A model generated the notes under the pieces. That model was not told the origin of the DNA, searched no databases, and was given only the letters and a program-made list of their open reading frames with translations. The position numbers and the translations under genes are program-made. From Bacteroidales bacterium (GTDB lineage Bacteria; Bacteroidota; Bacteroidia; Bacteroidales; Muribaculaceae), in NCBI GenBank assembly GCA_029007645.1, contig JAQXIE010000095.1, forward strand, positions 1-61,752: 61,752 nucleotides of DNA, in the 5' to 3' direction. Shown here piece after piece: positions 13,249 through 21,574 of the stretch (position 1 is the first letter of the stretch; every line of letters starts with the position of its first letter).

Positions 13249-15207
13249 ATGAAACACCTGCTTGAAGGAAGGACGGAACGTAAGTTCCTGTTGGCCGCTG
13301 TGCTCCTTTTTATGACCGGTATGTCGGCATTTGCCGAGGAACCGGACAGTATTCATAGTCTTGACAATGTAGTTATCACCGCGCGACGTGAGCCGCTGGC
13401 CACATCCCAGACGCTGTCGGGAAAAGAACTCGAGTCCCTCTCATCCACTTCAATCGCTGATGCCCTAAAGTATTTCGCCGGGGTCCAGATCAAGGATATG
13501 GGAGGCCTGGGTGGACTGAAAACAATCAACGTACGTTCGATGGGTTCGCAGCATGTCGGCGTATATATCGACGGCATTAGGATCACCAACGCCCAGAACG
13601 GCACCGTCGACCTCGGCAAGTACTCGCTCTCCACGCTCGAATCAGTCCAGCTTTACAATGCCAACAAGCTCGACCAATGCCAGTCGGCCTCGGAATATGC
13701 CTCGGGCGCTACCGTATATCTCAAAACGCGCCGCCCGCAACGGGATTCATTGACTTTGCTGGGCGGAATCGGTTCATTCCATACCTATCGCGGCCGTGTC
13801 AACGGGCAGATCTGCCGCAAGGGCTGGAGCGCGTTTGTCGATGCCGAATATCTCAATTCGAAGGGGGATTATCCGTTCCGTTACAAATCGCAGTACGAGG
13901 ACACGGTGGGCCGTCGCACCAATTCCGATATCGAATATTTCAGAGTGGAGGGAGCCGCTTTCCATCGCGGATTCAGCTCGCATGTCTACGCATACTTCTC
14001 CGAGCGCGGATGCCCGGGAGGCATCGTGCGTCGCCTTTCAGGCAGATACAACAACGTCGGCCGCGAATGGGACAGGGATATCTTTGCCCAGGCGTCCTAC
14101 AAGCATGACTTTCATGGCAAGCATCTGCTGCAGTTCAACATGAAGTATGCCTACGAATACCTGCGCTATAACACCGACTACCCCGAGAACCAGAACACGG
14201 TCCGCGCCGACAATCATTTTCATCAGCACGATGCATACGGCTCGGCGGCCTACGCCTGGCTTCCGTTCAACTGGCTGTCGGTCAATGTCGGTTATGATGC
14301 CAGAATGTCATGGCTTGCTGCCGATCTGAAACATTTCCAACCCGTAAGGCGATTCGACGAGAAAGCCGTTCTGGCGCTGCGTGCCCGTTACCTGGGCTTC
14401 AGCTTCGCCGGCAGCGTGTTATTTCAGCATCTTAAGGACTACACAAGCTGCCAGGTCGGTGCCGCGCGCCCGCTCTCCCGTTTCACCCCTTCGGTTTCGT
14501 TGGCCTATACTCGCTGGGGAGTCACGCTGCGGGCCTGGTACAAATGTATTTTCCGCGCCCCGACGCTCAACGACCTTTATTATACGCAGGTCGGCAACCG
14601 CAATCTCAAGCCTGAATATACGCGCCAGTGGAATCTCGGTGTCGAGTATCAGTATGCAGATCTACAGCCCTGGATGTTCGCAATTCAGGCCGACGGCTAC
14701 ATCAATCATATAGACAACCGTATAGTATGTCTGCCGCTCAAGGGCACCTATTCATGGTCGATGATGAACTACGGCAAGACTTATTGCCGCGGGCTTAATG
14801 CCACCGGTACCGTCCGATACACGCCCCGCAACTGGACCTTCTCGCTGCTGATGTCGCTTACCTGGCAGAAGGATCTGAACCGTACAAATCCCGAGGACAG
14901 CGACAATTACGATATACCGATATGCTATTCGCCGGCCCTCTCGTACGGCATTACGGCGGTTGCCGGGTGGAAATATGTCACCCTGACAGTCTCCGACCTG
15001 CATGTCTCGAAACGCATGTGGTCGTACGCCGACCCCGACGATATGCTCGGCGCATACGACAATATCGACGTCAAACTCACCGGCGCCTGGCGCTGGTTCA
15101 CAGCTTCGTTCGAGGTCAACGACCTCTTCGACGTGCAATATGAACATATCCCCAGGTATCCCATGCCTGGTCGCAATTTTAAATTCACACTTACATATTC
15201 GCTATGA
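13249..15207 (+). CDS. btuB: TonB-dependent cobalamin receptor (BtuB-type)
   Basis: An outer-membrane, TonB-energised receptor. The 652-residue protein has a signal peptide (cut near AFAEEP, about residue 30), a TonB-box-like segment (LDNVVITARRE), a plug domain (ALKYFAGVQIKDMGG, NVRSMGSQHVGVYIDGIR) and a barrel ending in the C-terminal aromatic motif FKFTLTYSL. Plug length and the overall size fit BtuB rather than the larger SusC type. The B12 riboswitch directly upstream makes cobalamin or a cobinamide the likely substrate. Its stop overlaps the start of the next gene (ATGA), so the two are translationally coupled. Confidence 0.9.
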   Translation: MKHLLEGRTERKFLLAAVLLFMTGMSAFAEEPDSIHSLDNVVITARREPLATSQTLSGKELESLSSTSIADALKYFAGVQIKDMGGLGGLKTINVRSMGSQHVGVYIDGIRITNAQNGTVDLGKYSLSTLESVQLYNANKLDQCQSASEYASGATVYLKTRRPQRDSLTLLGGIGSFHTYRGRVNGQICRKGWSAFVDAEYLNSKGDYPFRYKSQYEDTVGRRTNSDIEYFRVEGAAFHRGFSSHVYAYFSERGCPGGIVRRLSGRYNNVGREWDRDIFAQASYKHDFHGKHLLQFNMKYAYEYLRYNTDYPENQNTVRADNHFHQHDAYGSAAYAWLPFNWLSVNVGYDARMSWLAADLKHFQPVRRFDEKAVLALRARYLGFSFAGSVLFQHLKDYTSCQVGAARPLSRFTPSVSLAYTRWGVTLRAWYKCIFRAPTLNDLYYTQVGNRNLKPEYTRQWNLGVEYQYADLQPWMFAIQADGYINHIDNRIVCLPLKGTYSWSMMNYGKTYCRGLNATGTVRYTPRNWTFSLLMSLTWQKDLNRTNPEDSDNYDIPICYSPALSYGITAVAGWKYVTLTVSDLHVSKRMWSYADPDDMLGAYDNIDVKLTGAWRWFTASFEVNDLFDVQYEHIPRYPMPGRNFKFTLTYSL

Positions 15208-16475
15208 AATTTTACAAAAAGTTACTGTTGACACTTCTCGGCGTCGGTGCCGCGATGGGAGCATCCGCTATCGAGAAAATCATCGTCGTCAACGAAGGTC
15301 TGTGGCAGTCGGACAACGGCACTCTCTCTTATTTCGAGGATGGCCGTATTGTCAGCAACGAGTGGTTCCGTGAGGTGAACGGCGAGAAACTCGGCGATAC
15401 CCCCAATGACATAATCCTGGTTCACGACAACCTGGAGGCTGTTGCAATCGGTACGTCGGGCATCGTGCAGTTTATCGACGGTTCCGGCAAGGCGGTAGCT
15501 GCGACCGAAGATGTTCCCAATAACCGCAAGCTCGCATCCGACGGCAAGTATGTGTATGTCACCTCGTACGCGCACGAGTGTACCACCGTCGACGGCGTGA
15601 AAAACTTTACCAAAGGCTATGTGGCAAAAATCGATGTCGAGACTTTCAAAGTGGTTTCGGCCGTCGAGGTCGGTTATGAGCCGGAGGGTATCGCTCTTTA
15701 TAACGGGCATCTCTTTGTAGCCAACTCCGGGGGCTATTCGTATCAGGGCGACCATGAATACGAAAGCACGGTCAGCGTGATCGATGCCGGGACTATGACG
15801 GTGAAGCGCACAGTCGATACGGGCCAGATCAACCTGTCTGGCATAATGTCGCGAAGCGGCCAGTATCTCTGTATCAACTCGCCCGGCGACTATTACGAGG
15901 TACAGCCGGCTACCATCATCATGGACTGCAATGCCGTCCTGGCCGATAAGGCCGATGCCGAGTGCAGTGTCAAACTCAATTATGCCTCGACCTACAACAC
16001 CACGGCAGCCGACGGCTCCTTCTATGCCATCGGCTCAGTATATTCCTACGCCACGAGCGCATATCAGTACAACTACCTCACCATCGATCCCAAGCAGGCT
16101 ATGGAATCGGCCGGCAGCAAAGGCGTTACCGAGACCTTGCCTGGCAGCCTGGTCGAGGACATTAAGAAAATGACGACCCCCTACGGTATATATGTCAATC
16201 CCTACTCGGGTTATATTTACGGCACGGATGCCTGCGGATCGGCCGATGCCGGTATGTTGTATCAGTGGTCGCCCGCCGGCGAACTGCTGGGCACATACAA
16301 GGTGTATATCAATCCGGGTCATTTCCTGGCGCTCCCGACCGAACAAAGCGGCATCAAGAACATTGCCGACGGTATCGTAACCGACCAGGCATGGTACACG
16401 CTGCAGGGTATACGCGTGGCACAACCTGTCAAGGGCCACATCTACATCCATAATGGCAAGAAAATAGCATATTGA
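15204..16475 (+). CDS. Secreted YncE-like beta-propeller, BtuG-like partner of the B12 receptor
   Basis: A 423-residue exported protein with a signal peptide (MKFYKKLLLTLLGVGAAMGASA) followed by repeated beta-propeller blades of the YncE/DUF5074 type (VEVGYEPEGIALYNGHLFVANSGG, STVSVIDAGTMTVKRTV). In Bacteroides, BtuG is a surface propeller lipoprotein that captures B12 for its BtuB; the coupled position here suggests the same job. Unlike a surface lipoprotein, it has no lipobox cysteine. It ends instead in a short tail (WYTLQGIRVAQP, then GHIYIHNGKKIAY) resembling C-terminal tails found on secreted Bacteroidales proteins. BtuG function is inferred from fold and context; the anchoring difference is seen in the sequence. 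Confidence 0.75.
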   Translation: MKFYKKLLLTLLGVGAAMGASAIEKIIVVNEGLWQSDNGTLSYFEDGRIVSNEWFREVNGEKLGDTPNDIILVHDNLEAVAIGTSGIVQFIDGSGKAVAATEDVPNNRKLASDGKYVYVTSYAHECTTVDGVKNFTKGYVAKIDVETFKVVSAVEVGYEPEGIALYNGHLFVANSGGYSYQGDHEYESTVSVIDAGTMTVKRTVDTGQINLSGIMSRSGQYLCINSPGDYYEVQPATIIMDCNAVLADKADAECSVKLNYASTYNTTAADGSFYAIGSVYSYATSAYQYNYLTIDPKQAMESAGSKGVTETLPGSLVEDIKKMTTPYGIYVNPYSGYIYGTDACGSADAGMLYQWSPAGELLGTYKVYINPGHFLALPTEQSGIKNIADGIVTDQAWYTLQGIRVAQPVKGHIYIHNGKKIAY

Positions 16476-16505
16476 TATACGGAAATAACCATCAGTACAT
16501 AATAG

Positions 16506-16539
16506 AGTCAGGCTGCGGACTTGTTGCCGCAGCCTGACT
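16506..16539. terminator. Bidirectional terminator between convergent genes
   Basis: A perfect 13-bp stem (16506-16518 with 16527-16539) with an 8-base loop. It ends one base before the stop codon of the minus-strand gene and 31 bases after the plus-strand propeller gene, and so serves both. Confidence 0.8.
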
Positions 16540-17817
16540 TTATCGCCATATTCGGTGGCGTGTCAGGCGGAAGGTCAGTGCGTCGAGATAATCCCGGCGG
16601 CGCATGCTGCCCGTGATGCGGACCTTGAACCAGCGGAAACCGGCCATGGCAGTGCCGTCGCACCAGCCCCGTGATCCGTCGGCTATCAGATGCCAGTCCT
16701 CGCGATGCCGTGCCCCGTACAACTGCACGCGGAGAGCCGTCCGGTCGTAACAACCGCGCAAAATCATGGAACGGACCCATTTCCGTTCCTCAGGCATCCC
16801 CAGGTCCAGAGGCTCCGTTTCCTTGTCGATCCACGGTTCCCATGCCTGCGGCTCATCGCCGTCTCCCGGGTTGTCGCCACCGCCCGACGACGTACCGTTG
16901 TCGCTGTATTTCGGCAGCAGTTTCCAGTTGCCCAGTCCGCCGGCGGTCATCGGCACGGCCATAGTGTCGGTGCCGGTGATGTCGCCGACCGGAATAGACG
17001 CTATGATGCGGAAATCATTCTGTATCGAGGCTGTGTTGGCGATGATTTCGGACTTTAATCGCGGATATTGGTAGCAAAGGTAACGCTCACTTTCCTCCTC
17101 CTCCTCCTGGGTTCCGACGCCCGAGACGCGCAGCCCGGAAGGAATCAACGACGGCTGCGGCGCTGCGATTATGTCGATGTGCGTCACGTCGCCCCACTCG
17201 GAAACCGGTTGCGACGGCGTGATCATCAGCCGCATCGGGCGGTTCACGATAGCCACTGGCGTTGTGACCGATGTGCCCTCGAATGTGCGCGACAATATCG
17301 CCACCAATGGCGACTGTCGGCCGGTCAGCATCAGCTCGGCAGGGGAGGAGATCCGCCGGTTGCCGTCCTTCATCCTCAGAACCCATCCCACGCGGAACGG
17401 CGCGGTGAACAGATCCATGCCTGCGGCCGCGCCGAAGTATGCCTCAAGCGCACTTTTTACGGCGTGCGACACATTGCTGATCAGCGTCGTGCTCGCCGGT
17501 GCCGTCACACCCTTGTAATTGCCGCTGAACCATGCATGTACACGTGCCGCGTCTCCCTCGGGAAAGGTAAAGGTGACCGATGTGGCAGGGTAGTCGGACA
17601 TTCCGCCGGTCCAGCCGGGCAACTCGGCCGGCTGCATACTGAAAGCTATGGAAAATTGTTGTGCCGACGCGCGTGCCTGCGCATCACCCCCGGATGGATT
17701 GCCGGAGGAAAGTCCGGGAAGTGTGCCCGGGAAAGCAGGAGTGCCGATTTCAGCGACAATAACCGGTTTCTGCATCCGGATCCGGCTGAGCGGCAGATGG
17801 ATAATCTTGTCTTTCAT
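16540..17817 (-). CDS. Unrecognised 425-residue protein
   Basis: I do not recognise this protein. It has no signal peptide or membrane segment. Residues 1-60 include a Pro/Gly-rich stretch; about 70-235 alternate beta-type and helical segments; there is a run of five Glu (about 236-240) and a Gly/Asp linker (SSGGGDNPGDGDEPQAWEPW, about residue 312). The last 90 residues are rich in Trp and Arg (GARHREDWHLIADGSRGWCD, AGFRWFKVRITG) and read like a compact beta domain. It has its own promoter and a terminator, so it is a single-gene unit. Codon use matches the GC-rich neighbours. A phage-structural or surface-binding role is possible but unsupported. Confidence 0.75.
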   Translation of the reverse strand: MKDKIIHLPLSRIRMQKPVIVAEIGTPAFPGTLPGLSSGNPSGGDAQARASAQQFSIAFSMQPAELPGWTGGMSDYPATSVTFTFPEGDAARVHAWFSGNYKGVTAPASTTLISNVSHAVKSALEAYFGAAAGMDLFTAPFRVGWVLRMKDGNRRISSPAELMLTGRQSPLVAILSRTFEGTSVTTPVAIVNRPMRLMITPSQPVSEWGDVTHIDIIAAPQPSLIPSGLRVSGVGTQEEEEESERYLCYQYPRLKSEIIANTASIQNDFRIIASIPVGDITGTDTMAVPMTAGGLGNWKLLPKYSDNGTSSGGGDNPGDGDEPQAWEPWIDKETEPLDLGMPEERKWVRSMILRGCYDRTALRVQLYGARHREDWHLIADGSRGWCDGTAMAGFRWFKVRITGSMRRRDYLDALTFRLTRHRIWR

Positions 17818-17827
17818 TTTTTTGGAA

Positions 17828-17858
17828 CAAAAGTAAGGGATAAGGCTGCGGTGGCAAC
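17828..17858 (-). promoter_or_regulatory. Promoter of the 425-residue gene, nested in a terminator
   Basis: On the minus strand: GTTG (17858-17855), 19 bases, TACTTTTG (17835-17828). The -7 box ends 10 bases before the ATG at 17817, implying a leader of about five bases. The promoter spacer is the stem-loop that ends the upstream operon. Confidence 0.6.
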
Positions 17859-17866
17859 CTTATCCC
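17837..17866 (-). terminator. Terminator of the dxr operon
   Basis: A perfect 9-bp stem (GGGATAAGG at 17837-17845, CCTTATCCC at 17858-17866). Read on the minus strand it is followed by TTACTTTTG. It lies 30 bases after the stop of the AlkD-like gene. Confidence 0.7.
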
Positions 17867-17896
17867 TTTACTCAGTTCGAATATGTATCGGCTAAA

Positions 17897-18307
17897 TCAG
17901 CTCAGATGTTGCCGCAGGGCTGCGGCAGCCATGGCAAGCTGCGTGTCGGCGTTGAGATCCTCGAGGATCCCGGCGGCGTCTGCGCGACGTTTCAACACCC
18001 GGAAAGCAAGCATCTGCGCGTCTTCGCGGTCGCGGACTCCGGCTGCAAGTTCCAGGCATTCCTGCCGGGTCAGAGCCTCGGGGTCCATCAGCCAGTAGGA
18101 GAGAAGGCGCGATTCGCGCACCTCGCGGTCCTCCCACAGCGCCCCGGCCAACTCGGCATCGTAGCCTATGCTCCGCGCCAGCGTAGACAGCGGAGGCAGC
18201 TCCACGCCGAAGATGGTCCGGAACCCGGAGCCTCCCTTGCGCAGCGCATCGGCCGTGATGCCGTTGCGGTGCGCAAAAAAGTATTGTTTGATTTCCTTTA
18301 TTTCCAT
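17897..18307 (-). CDS. Small AlkD-like HEAT-repeat protein
   Basis: A 136-residue helical protein resembling proteins annotated as DNA alkylation repair (AlkD/HEAT-like) in Bacteroidales: an N-terminal YFFAHRNGITADALRKGG segment, a TIFGVELPPLSTLAR motif, then DREVRESRLLSYWL, the part of AlkD-type proteins with conserved Trp/Asp and Arg residues. It is much shorter than classic AlkD (about 230 residues), so it may be a reduced family member and its glycosylase activity is doubtful. It overlaps the end of the peptidase gene by 10 bases and is the last gene of the dxr operon. Confidence 0.7.
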   Translation of the reverse strand: MEIKEIKQYFFAHRNGITADALRKGGSGFRTIFGVELPPLSTLARSIGYDAELAGALWEDREVRESRLLSYWLMDPEALTRQECLELAAGVRDREDAQMLAFRVLKRRADAAGILEDLNADTQLAMAAAALRQHLS

Positions 18308-20352
18308 TGACGGGTCAGCGGTGAATAATCCTTGCTGAGTCGCAGCATCTGTTCCACATAAGTCTCCGGCCAGGAGATAGTCACGTCCGTAATCTCGCCG
18401 TCGGCGTCGGTCACTGCCGTATAAACGGGATTTATAAATCCGCGGTAGGGAGGAATGTCGAGTGTGGAGAAACGCTTGATCACCTCTTTGTGCAGCTTCG
18501 GATCGATCTTGACGGCATATTTCTGGATCAGATCGTTGCCTCCCTTGTAGTCGCCCTCGCTCTTGATGCGCTGGATCTCGCCGAGCAGCTGTCCGAACAG
18601 CTGGCGCATCTTGGGATAGTCGTTGATCTTAACGTAGGTCTTGCCACCTTTCTTTACGAGCTCGACGACATCCTTGCCCCCTTTGCCCTGCTTGCGGCCC
18701 TTCTCCAGAACCCACTTCGCGATGAGCTGACGGTTGCGCATGTGTGCCTCCTCTACGTCCTTGCCGAGTTCGATGCGGTTCAGCTGAGTTATCAGTCCGT
18801 TGAGCATATACTTGTAATATTCGGCCTGGTAGGCGTTGGGATTGTCAAGGATGCCAAGCTCCTGCAGCTTAGGATCCGCCAGATAGTAGAGGGCGAACAG
18901 GTCAGCGCGGGCCTCCTCGAGTGCCGAGCCGTTCTCCTTCAGGGCATCCTGGTCGACGCCGGGAAGCAGCTGGCCCGAGGCGTGGCCCAGACATTCGTGC
19001 AGGTCCGTATGAAGCATGTCGGTGATGTAGAGGTAGTCCTCCATAATCTTGGCTGTCGGTTTGTCAATCACGAACTCCTCGTTGAAGCCGTTGCCGTGCG
19101 AGGCCATCTCGTAGGCTTCGGTGATATTCTCGATGGTCACCGATTTCGAGCCGTGCTCGGCACGTATCCAGTTGGAGTTGGGCAGGTTGATGCCGATGGC
19201 CGTAGAGGGGAAGGCGTCGCCGGCAAGCATCGCGGCGTTGATCACCTTGGCCGATACACCCTTGACATGAGGCTTCTTGAAGCGTTTGTCAACGGGGGAA
19301 TTGTCCTCGAACCACTGAGCGTTGTCCGAGATGGTCTCCGTGCGTTTCGACGACGCCGCGTTGCGGAAGTTCACGTAGCTCTCCCAGCTGCCCGTCATGC
19401 CCAGCGGGTCGCCATAGCTCTCGATGAATCCGTTCACGAAATCGACGTCGCTCTTCGTGTCCTCGGCCCAGAGTATCGAATATTCGTCGAACAGTTTCAG
19501 GTCGCCCGTGATGTAATAGTCAATCAGCTTGGTGATATAGGCTTTCTGGGCATCGTTCTCGGCAACCTCCTTGGCCTTGTCGAGCCAGTAGATGATCTCG
19601 GCGATGGCCGGTCCGTAGAGGCCCGTCAGATGATAGGTCTCTTCGCGGAGCTTGCCGTCGGCATCCTTGACAACTTTGGCATTCAGGCCGTAGCTGATCG
19701 GACGGGGATCGGCAGGATCCTTCTTCTTGTTGTAGAACTCCTCTACCTCGGCCTGGGTCACTCCGTCGCCGTAAAGGTTGCAGGCCGATGTGGCCACGAC
19801 GTCGACCGTGCCATCCTGATTGACCCGCTTGGCCAGATAGGTGGGGTCGAATATCACTTTGGTCAGCTTGGCAAGCATCTGTTCGCGCGTCTCGCCCGTT
19901 TCCAGCGGAAGCTTGCCGGCCGGAAGTCCGTTGACCTGCGCCGTGAAGAACGCTTCAGAAAAACCGGGTGTGAATTTGTCCGTGCTGTAATGGTGATAGA
20001 TGCCGTTGCCGAACCATACCTGTTTCAGATACTGTTCGAAGGCCTTGAAATCCTTGCTGTTGCGGTCGCCCTGATAGTTGCTGTAGATATTCTCCAGCAG
20101 CTGGCGGATCTGCAGATTATAACGGCCGTTCTGATCCCAGATTATATCGCGGCCCATCTGGGCGGCCTGGCCCAGATAGTACAGCATCTTTTTCTGCTGC
20201 AGCGACAACCGGTCGAATTCCGGTACTTCGTAACGGAGCACCTCGATGTCGGCGAAGCGGTCCACATGATAATTGAAATTCTTGTCCACCACTGCGGCGG
20301 CAGGCAGTACGGAAAGTGTGCCAAGCATAATGGCAGGTATTATCTTGTTCAT
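18298..20352 (-). CDS. Dipeptidyl peptidase III, family M49
   Basis: A zinc metallopeptidase that removes N-terminal dipeptides. The 684-residue protein has a hydrophobic N-terminal signal (MNKIIPAIMLGTLSVLPAAA), the zinc motif HECLGH (about residues 446-451; the family has HExxxH with one extra residue) and the second zinc helix EEARAD (about 477-482). Length matches bacterial DPP III. No lipobox Cys is seen, so it should be periplasmic. I start it at ATG 20352; the TTG two codons upstream is less likely. Members of this family in Bacteroidota are often mislabelled dihydrofolate reductase. It is fourth in the dxr operon. Confidence 0.9.
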   Translation of the reverse strand: MNKIIPAIMLGTLSVLPAAAVVDKNFNYHVDRFADIEVLRYEVPEFDRLSLQQKKMLYYLGQAAQMGRDIIWDQNGRYNLQIRQLLENIYSNYQGDRNSKDFKAFEQYLKQVWFGNGIYHHYSTDKFTPGFSEAFFTAQVNGLPAGKLPLETGETREQMLAKLTKVIFDPTYLAKRVNQDGTVDVVATSACNLYGDGVTQAEVEEFYNKKKDPADPRPISYGLNAKVVKDADGKLREETYHLTGLYGPAIAEIIYWLDKAKEVAENDAQKAYITKLIDYYITGDLKLFDEYSILWAEDTKSDVDFVNGFIESYGDPLGMTGSWESYVNFRNAASSKRTETISDNAQWFEDNSPVDKRFKKPHVKGVSAKVINAAMLAGDAFPSTAIGINLPNSNWIRAEHGSKSVTIENITEAYEMASHGNGFNEEFVIDKPTAKIMEDYLYITDMLHTDLHECLGHASGQLLPGVDQDALKENGSALEEARADLFALYYLADPKLQELGILDNPNAYQAEYYKYMLNGLITQLNRIELGKDVEEAHMRNRQLIAKWVLEKGRKQGKGGKDVVELVKKGGKTYVKINDYPKMRQLFGQLLGEIQRIKSEGDYKGGNDLIQKYAVKIDPKLHKEVIKRFSTLDIPPYRGFINPVYTAVTDADGEITDVTISWPETYVEQMLRLSKDYSPLTRQWK

Positions 20353-20386
20353 AATCAATATTGATATTGTCGGATAGACTCTTGTT

Positions 20387-21565
20387 TCATTCCACTTGGA
20401 GCACCAGACCCTTCAGGTATTCGCCTTCGGGGTGGGCGATGTCGACCGGATGGTCGGCGGGTTGCGACAGCTGATGCAGTATGCGCACGCGGCGTCCGGC
20501 CTTGACCGAGGCTGTGAACACGGCCATGCGGAACATGTCGCGCGAGATGGCCTGCGAGCAGCTGAACGTGAACAGGATGCCCCCCGGCTTGATTTTCTCG
20601 AATGCGCGCGTATTGAGCCGGCGGTAGCCGATCAGTCCGTTTTTGATCGCGCCGCGGTGTTTGGCAAATGCCGGCGGATCCAGAATTATCAGGTCGTACT
20701 CGTCCTTTTTCATGTCGCTGAGAAACTTGAAGGCGTCCTCGGTGTATGCATGGTGGCGCGGATCGTCGGGGAAGTTCAGCTGGATGTTGGCCTCGGTCAG
20801 CGAGACGGCCTTGGCCGACGAGTCGACCGAGTCGACCTGCAGGGCGCCGCCGCGCATGGCGTAGACCGAGAACCCTCCGGTGTAGCAGAACATGTTCAGC
20901 ACGCGTTTCCCCCGGGCGAATTTCTCCAGCAGCGCGCGATTCTCGCGCTGGTCGACGAAGAAGCCTGTTTTCTGACCCTTAAGCCAGTCGATGTTGAACT
21001 GAAGCCCGTTTTCCGTCGCGATATTTCCGTCGTACTGGCCGATCAGATACCCGTTTTCGGCATCAAGTCCGGCCTTGAAGGGTAGGGTGGTGTCCGATTT
21101 GTAATAGACATTGCGGATGCGCGCGCCCGGCAGCATCGTCAGCGCGTCGGCCACTTCTCCGCGCGCCATGTGCATGCCCGGACTGTGAGCCTGCATCACG
21201 GCCGTGTCGCCATATATGTCGACAACCAGCCCCGGCAGAAAATCTCCCTCGCCGTGAACAAGCCGGTAGCAGTCGTTGTCGGGCCGGATCAGTCCCAGTG
21301 TCTCCCTGAGCCGGAACGCGCTCTCCAGGCGCTGCATGAAGAAGTCGTCGGGCAGCGCCGAGGAGTTGAATTCAAGCATGCGCACCGCGATGCTTCCTAT
21401 CTGGTAATGTCCGGTGCCCAATACCTCGCCGCGGCTGTCGGTCACCGTCACCAGGTCGCCCTCGTTGAGCCCCGCGGACAAGCTCGCGATCGCTCCCGAG
21501 AATATCCACGGATGGCGCCGGAGCACCGATTCCTCTTTGCCGGGTTTCAGCTTGATTGTCTTCAT
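20387..21565 (-). CDS. rlmI: 23S rRNA (cytosine-C5) methyltransferase RlmI
   Basis: A SAM-dependent methyltransferase for a 23S rRNA cytosine. The 392-residue protein has an N-terminal PUA RNA-binding domain (about residues 1-75, starting MKTIKLKPGKEESVLRRHPW), a central EEHEY-like domain, the SAM-binding loop VLNMFCYTGGFSVYAMRGG (about 220-238) and LIILDPPAFAKHRG followed by FTFSCSQAI, which contains the catalytic-type cysteine. Length is normal. It sits 9 bases after rseP and 34 bases before the peptidase gene. Confidence 0.9.
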   Translation of the reverse strand: MKTIKLKPGKEESVLRRHPWIFSGAIASLSAGLNEGDLVTVTDSRGEVLGTGHYQIGSIAVRMLEFNSSALPDDFFMQRLESAFRLRETLGLIRPDNDCYRLVHGEGDFLPGLVVDIYGDTAVMQAHSPGMHMARGEVADALTMLPGARIRNVYYKSDTTLPFKAGLDAENGYLIGQYDGNIATENGLQFNIDWLKGQKTGFFVDQRENRALLEKFARGKRVLNMFCYTGGFSVYAMRGGALQVDSVDSSAKAVSLTEANIQLNFPDDPRHHAYTEDAFKFLSDMKKDEYDLIILDPPAFAKHRGAIKNGLIGYRRLNTRAFEKIKPGGILFTFSCSQAISRDMFRMAVFTASVKAGRRVRILHQLSQPADHPVDIAHPEGEYLKGLVLQVE

Positions 21566-21574
21566 TGAATTTCT

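Noticed and set aside
13249-15207. Iron-siderophore receptor
   Set aside because: The cobalamin riboswitch directly upstream makes a corrinoid the much better substrate.
16540-17817. Phage tail or baseplate gene
   Set aside because: Only the general feel of the C-terminal domain suggested it; no phage neighbours and normal host codon use.
18490-20364. 624-codon plus-strand frame opposite the M49 peptidase
   Set aside because: Shadow frame; the minus strand has intact zinc motifs and a signal peptide.
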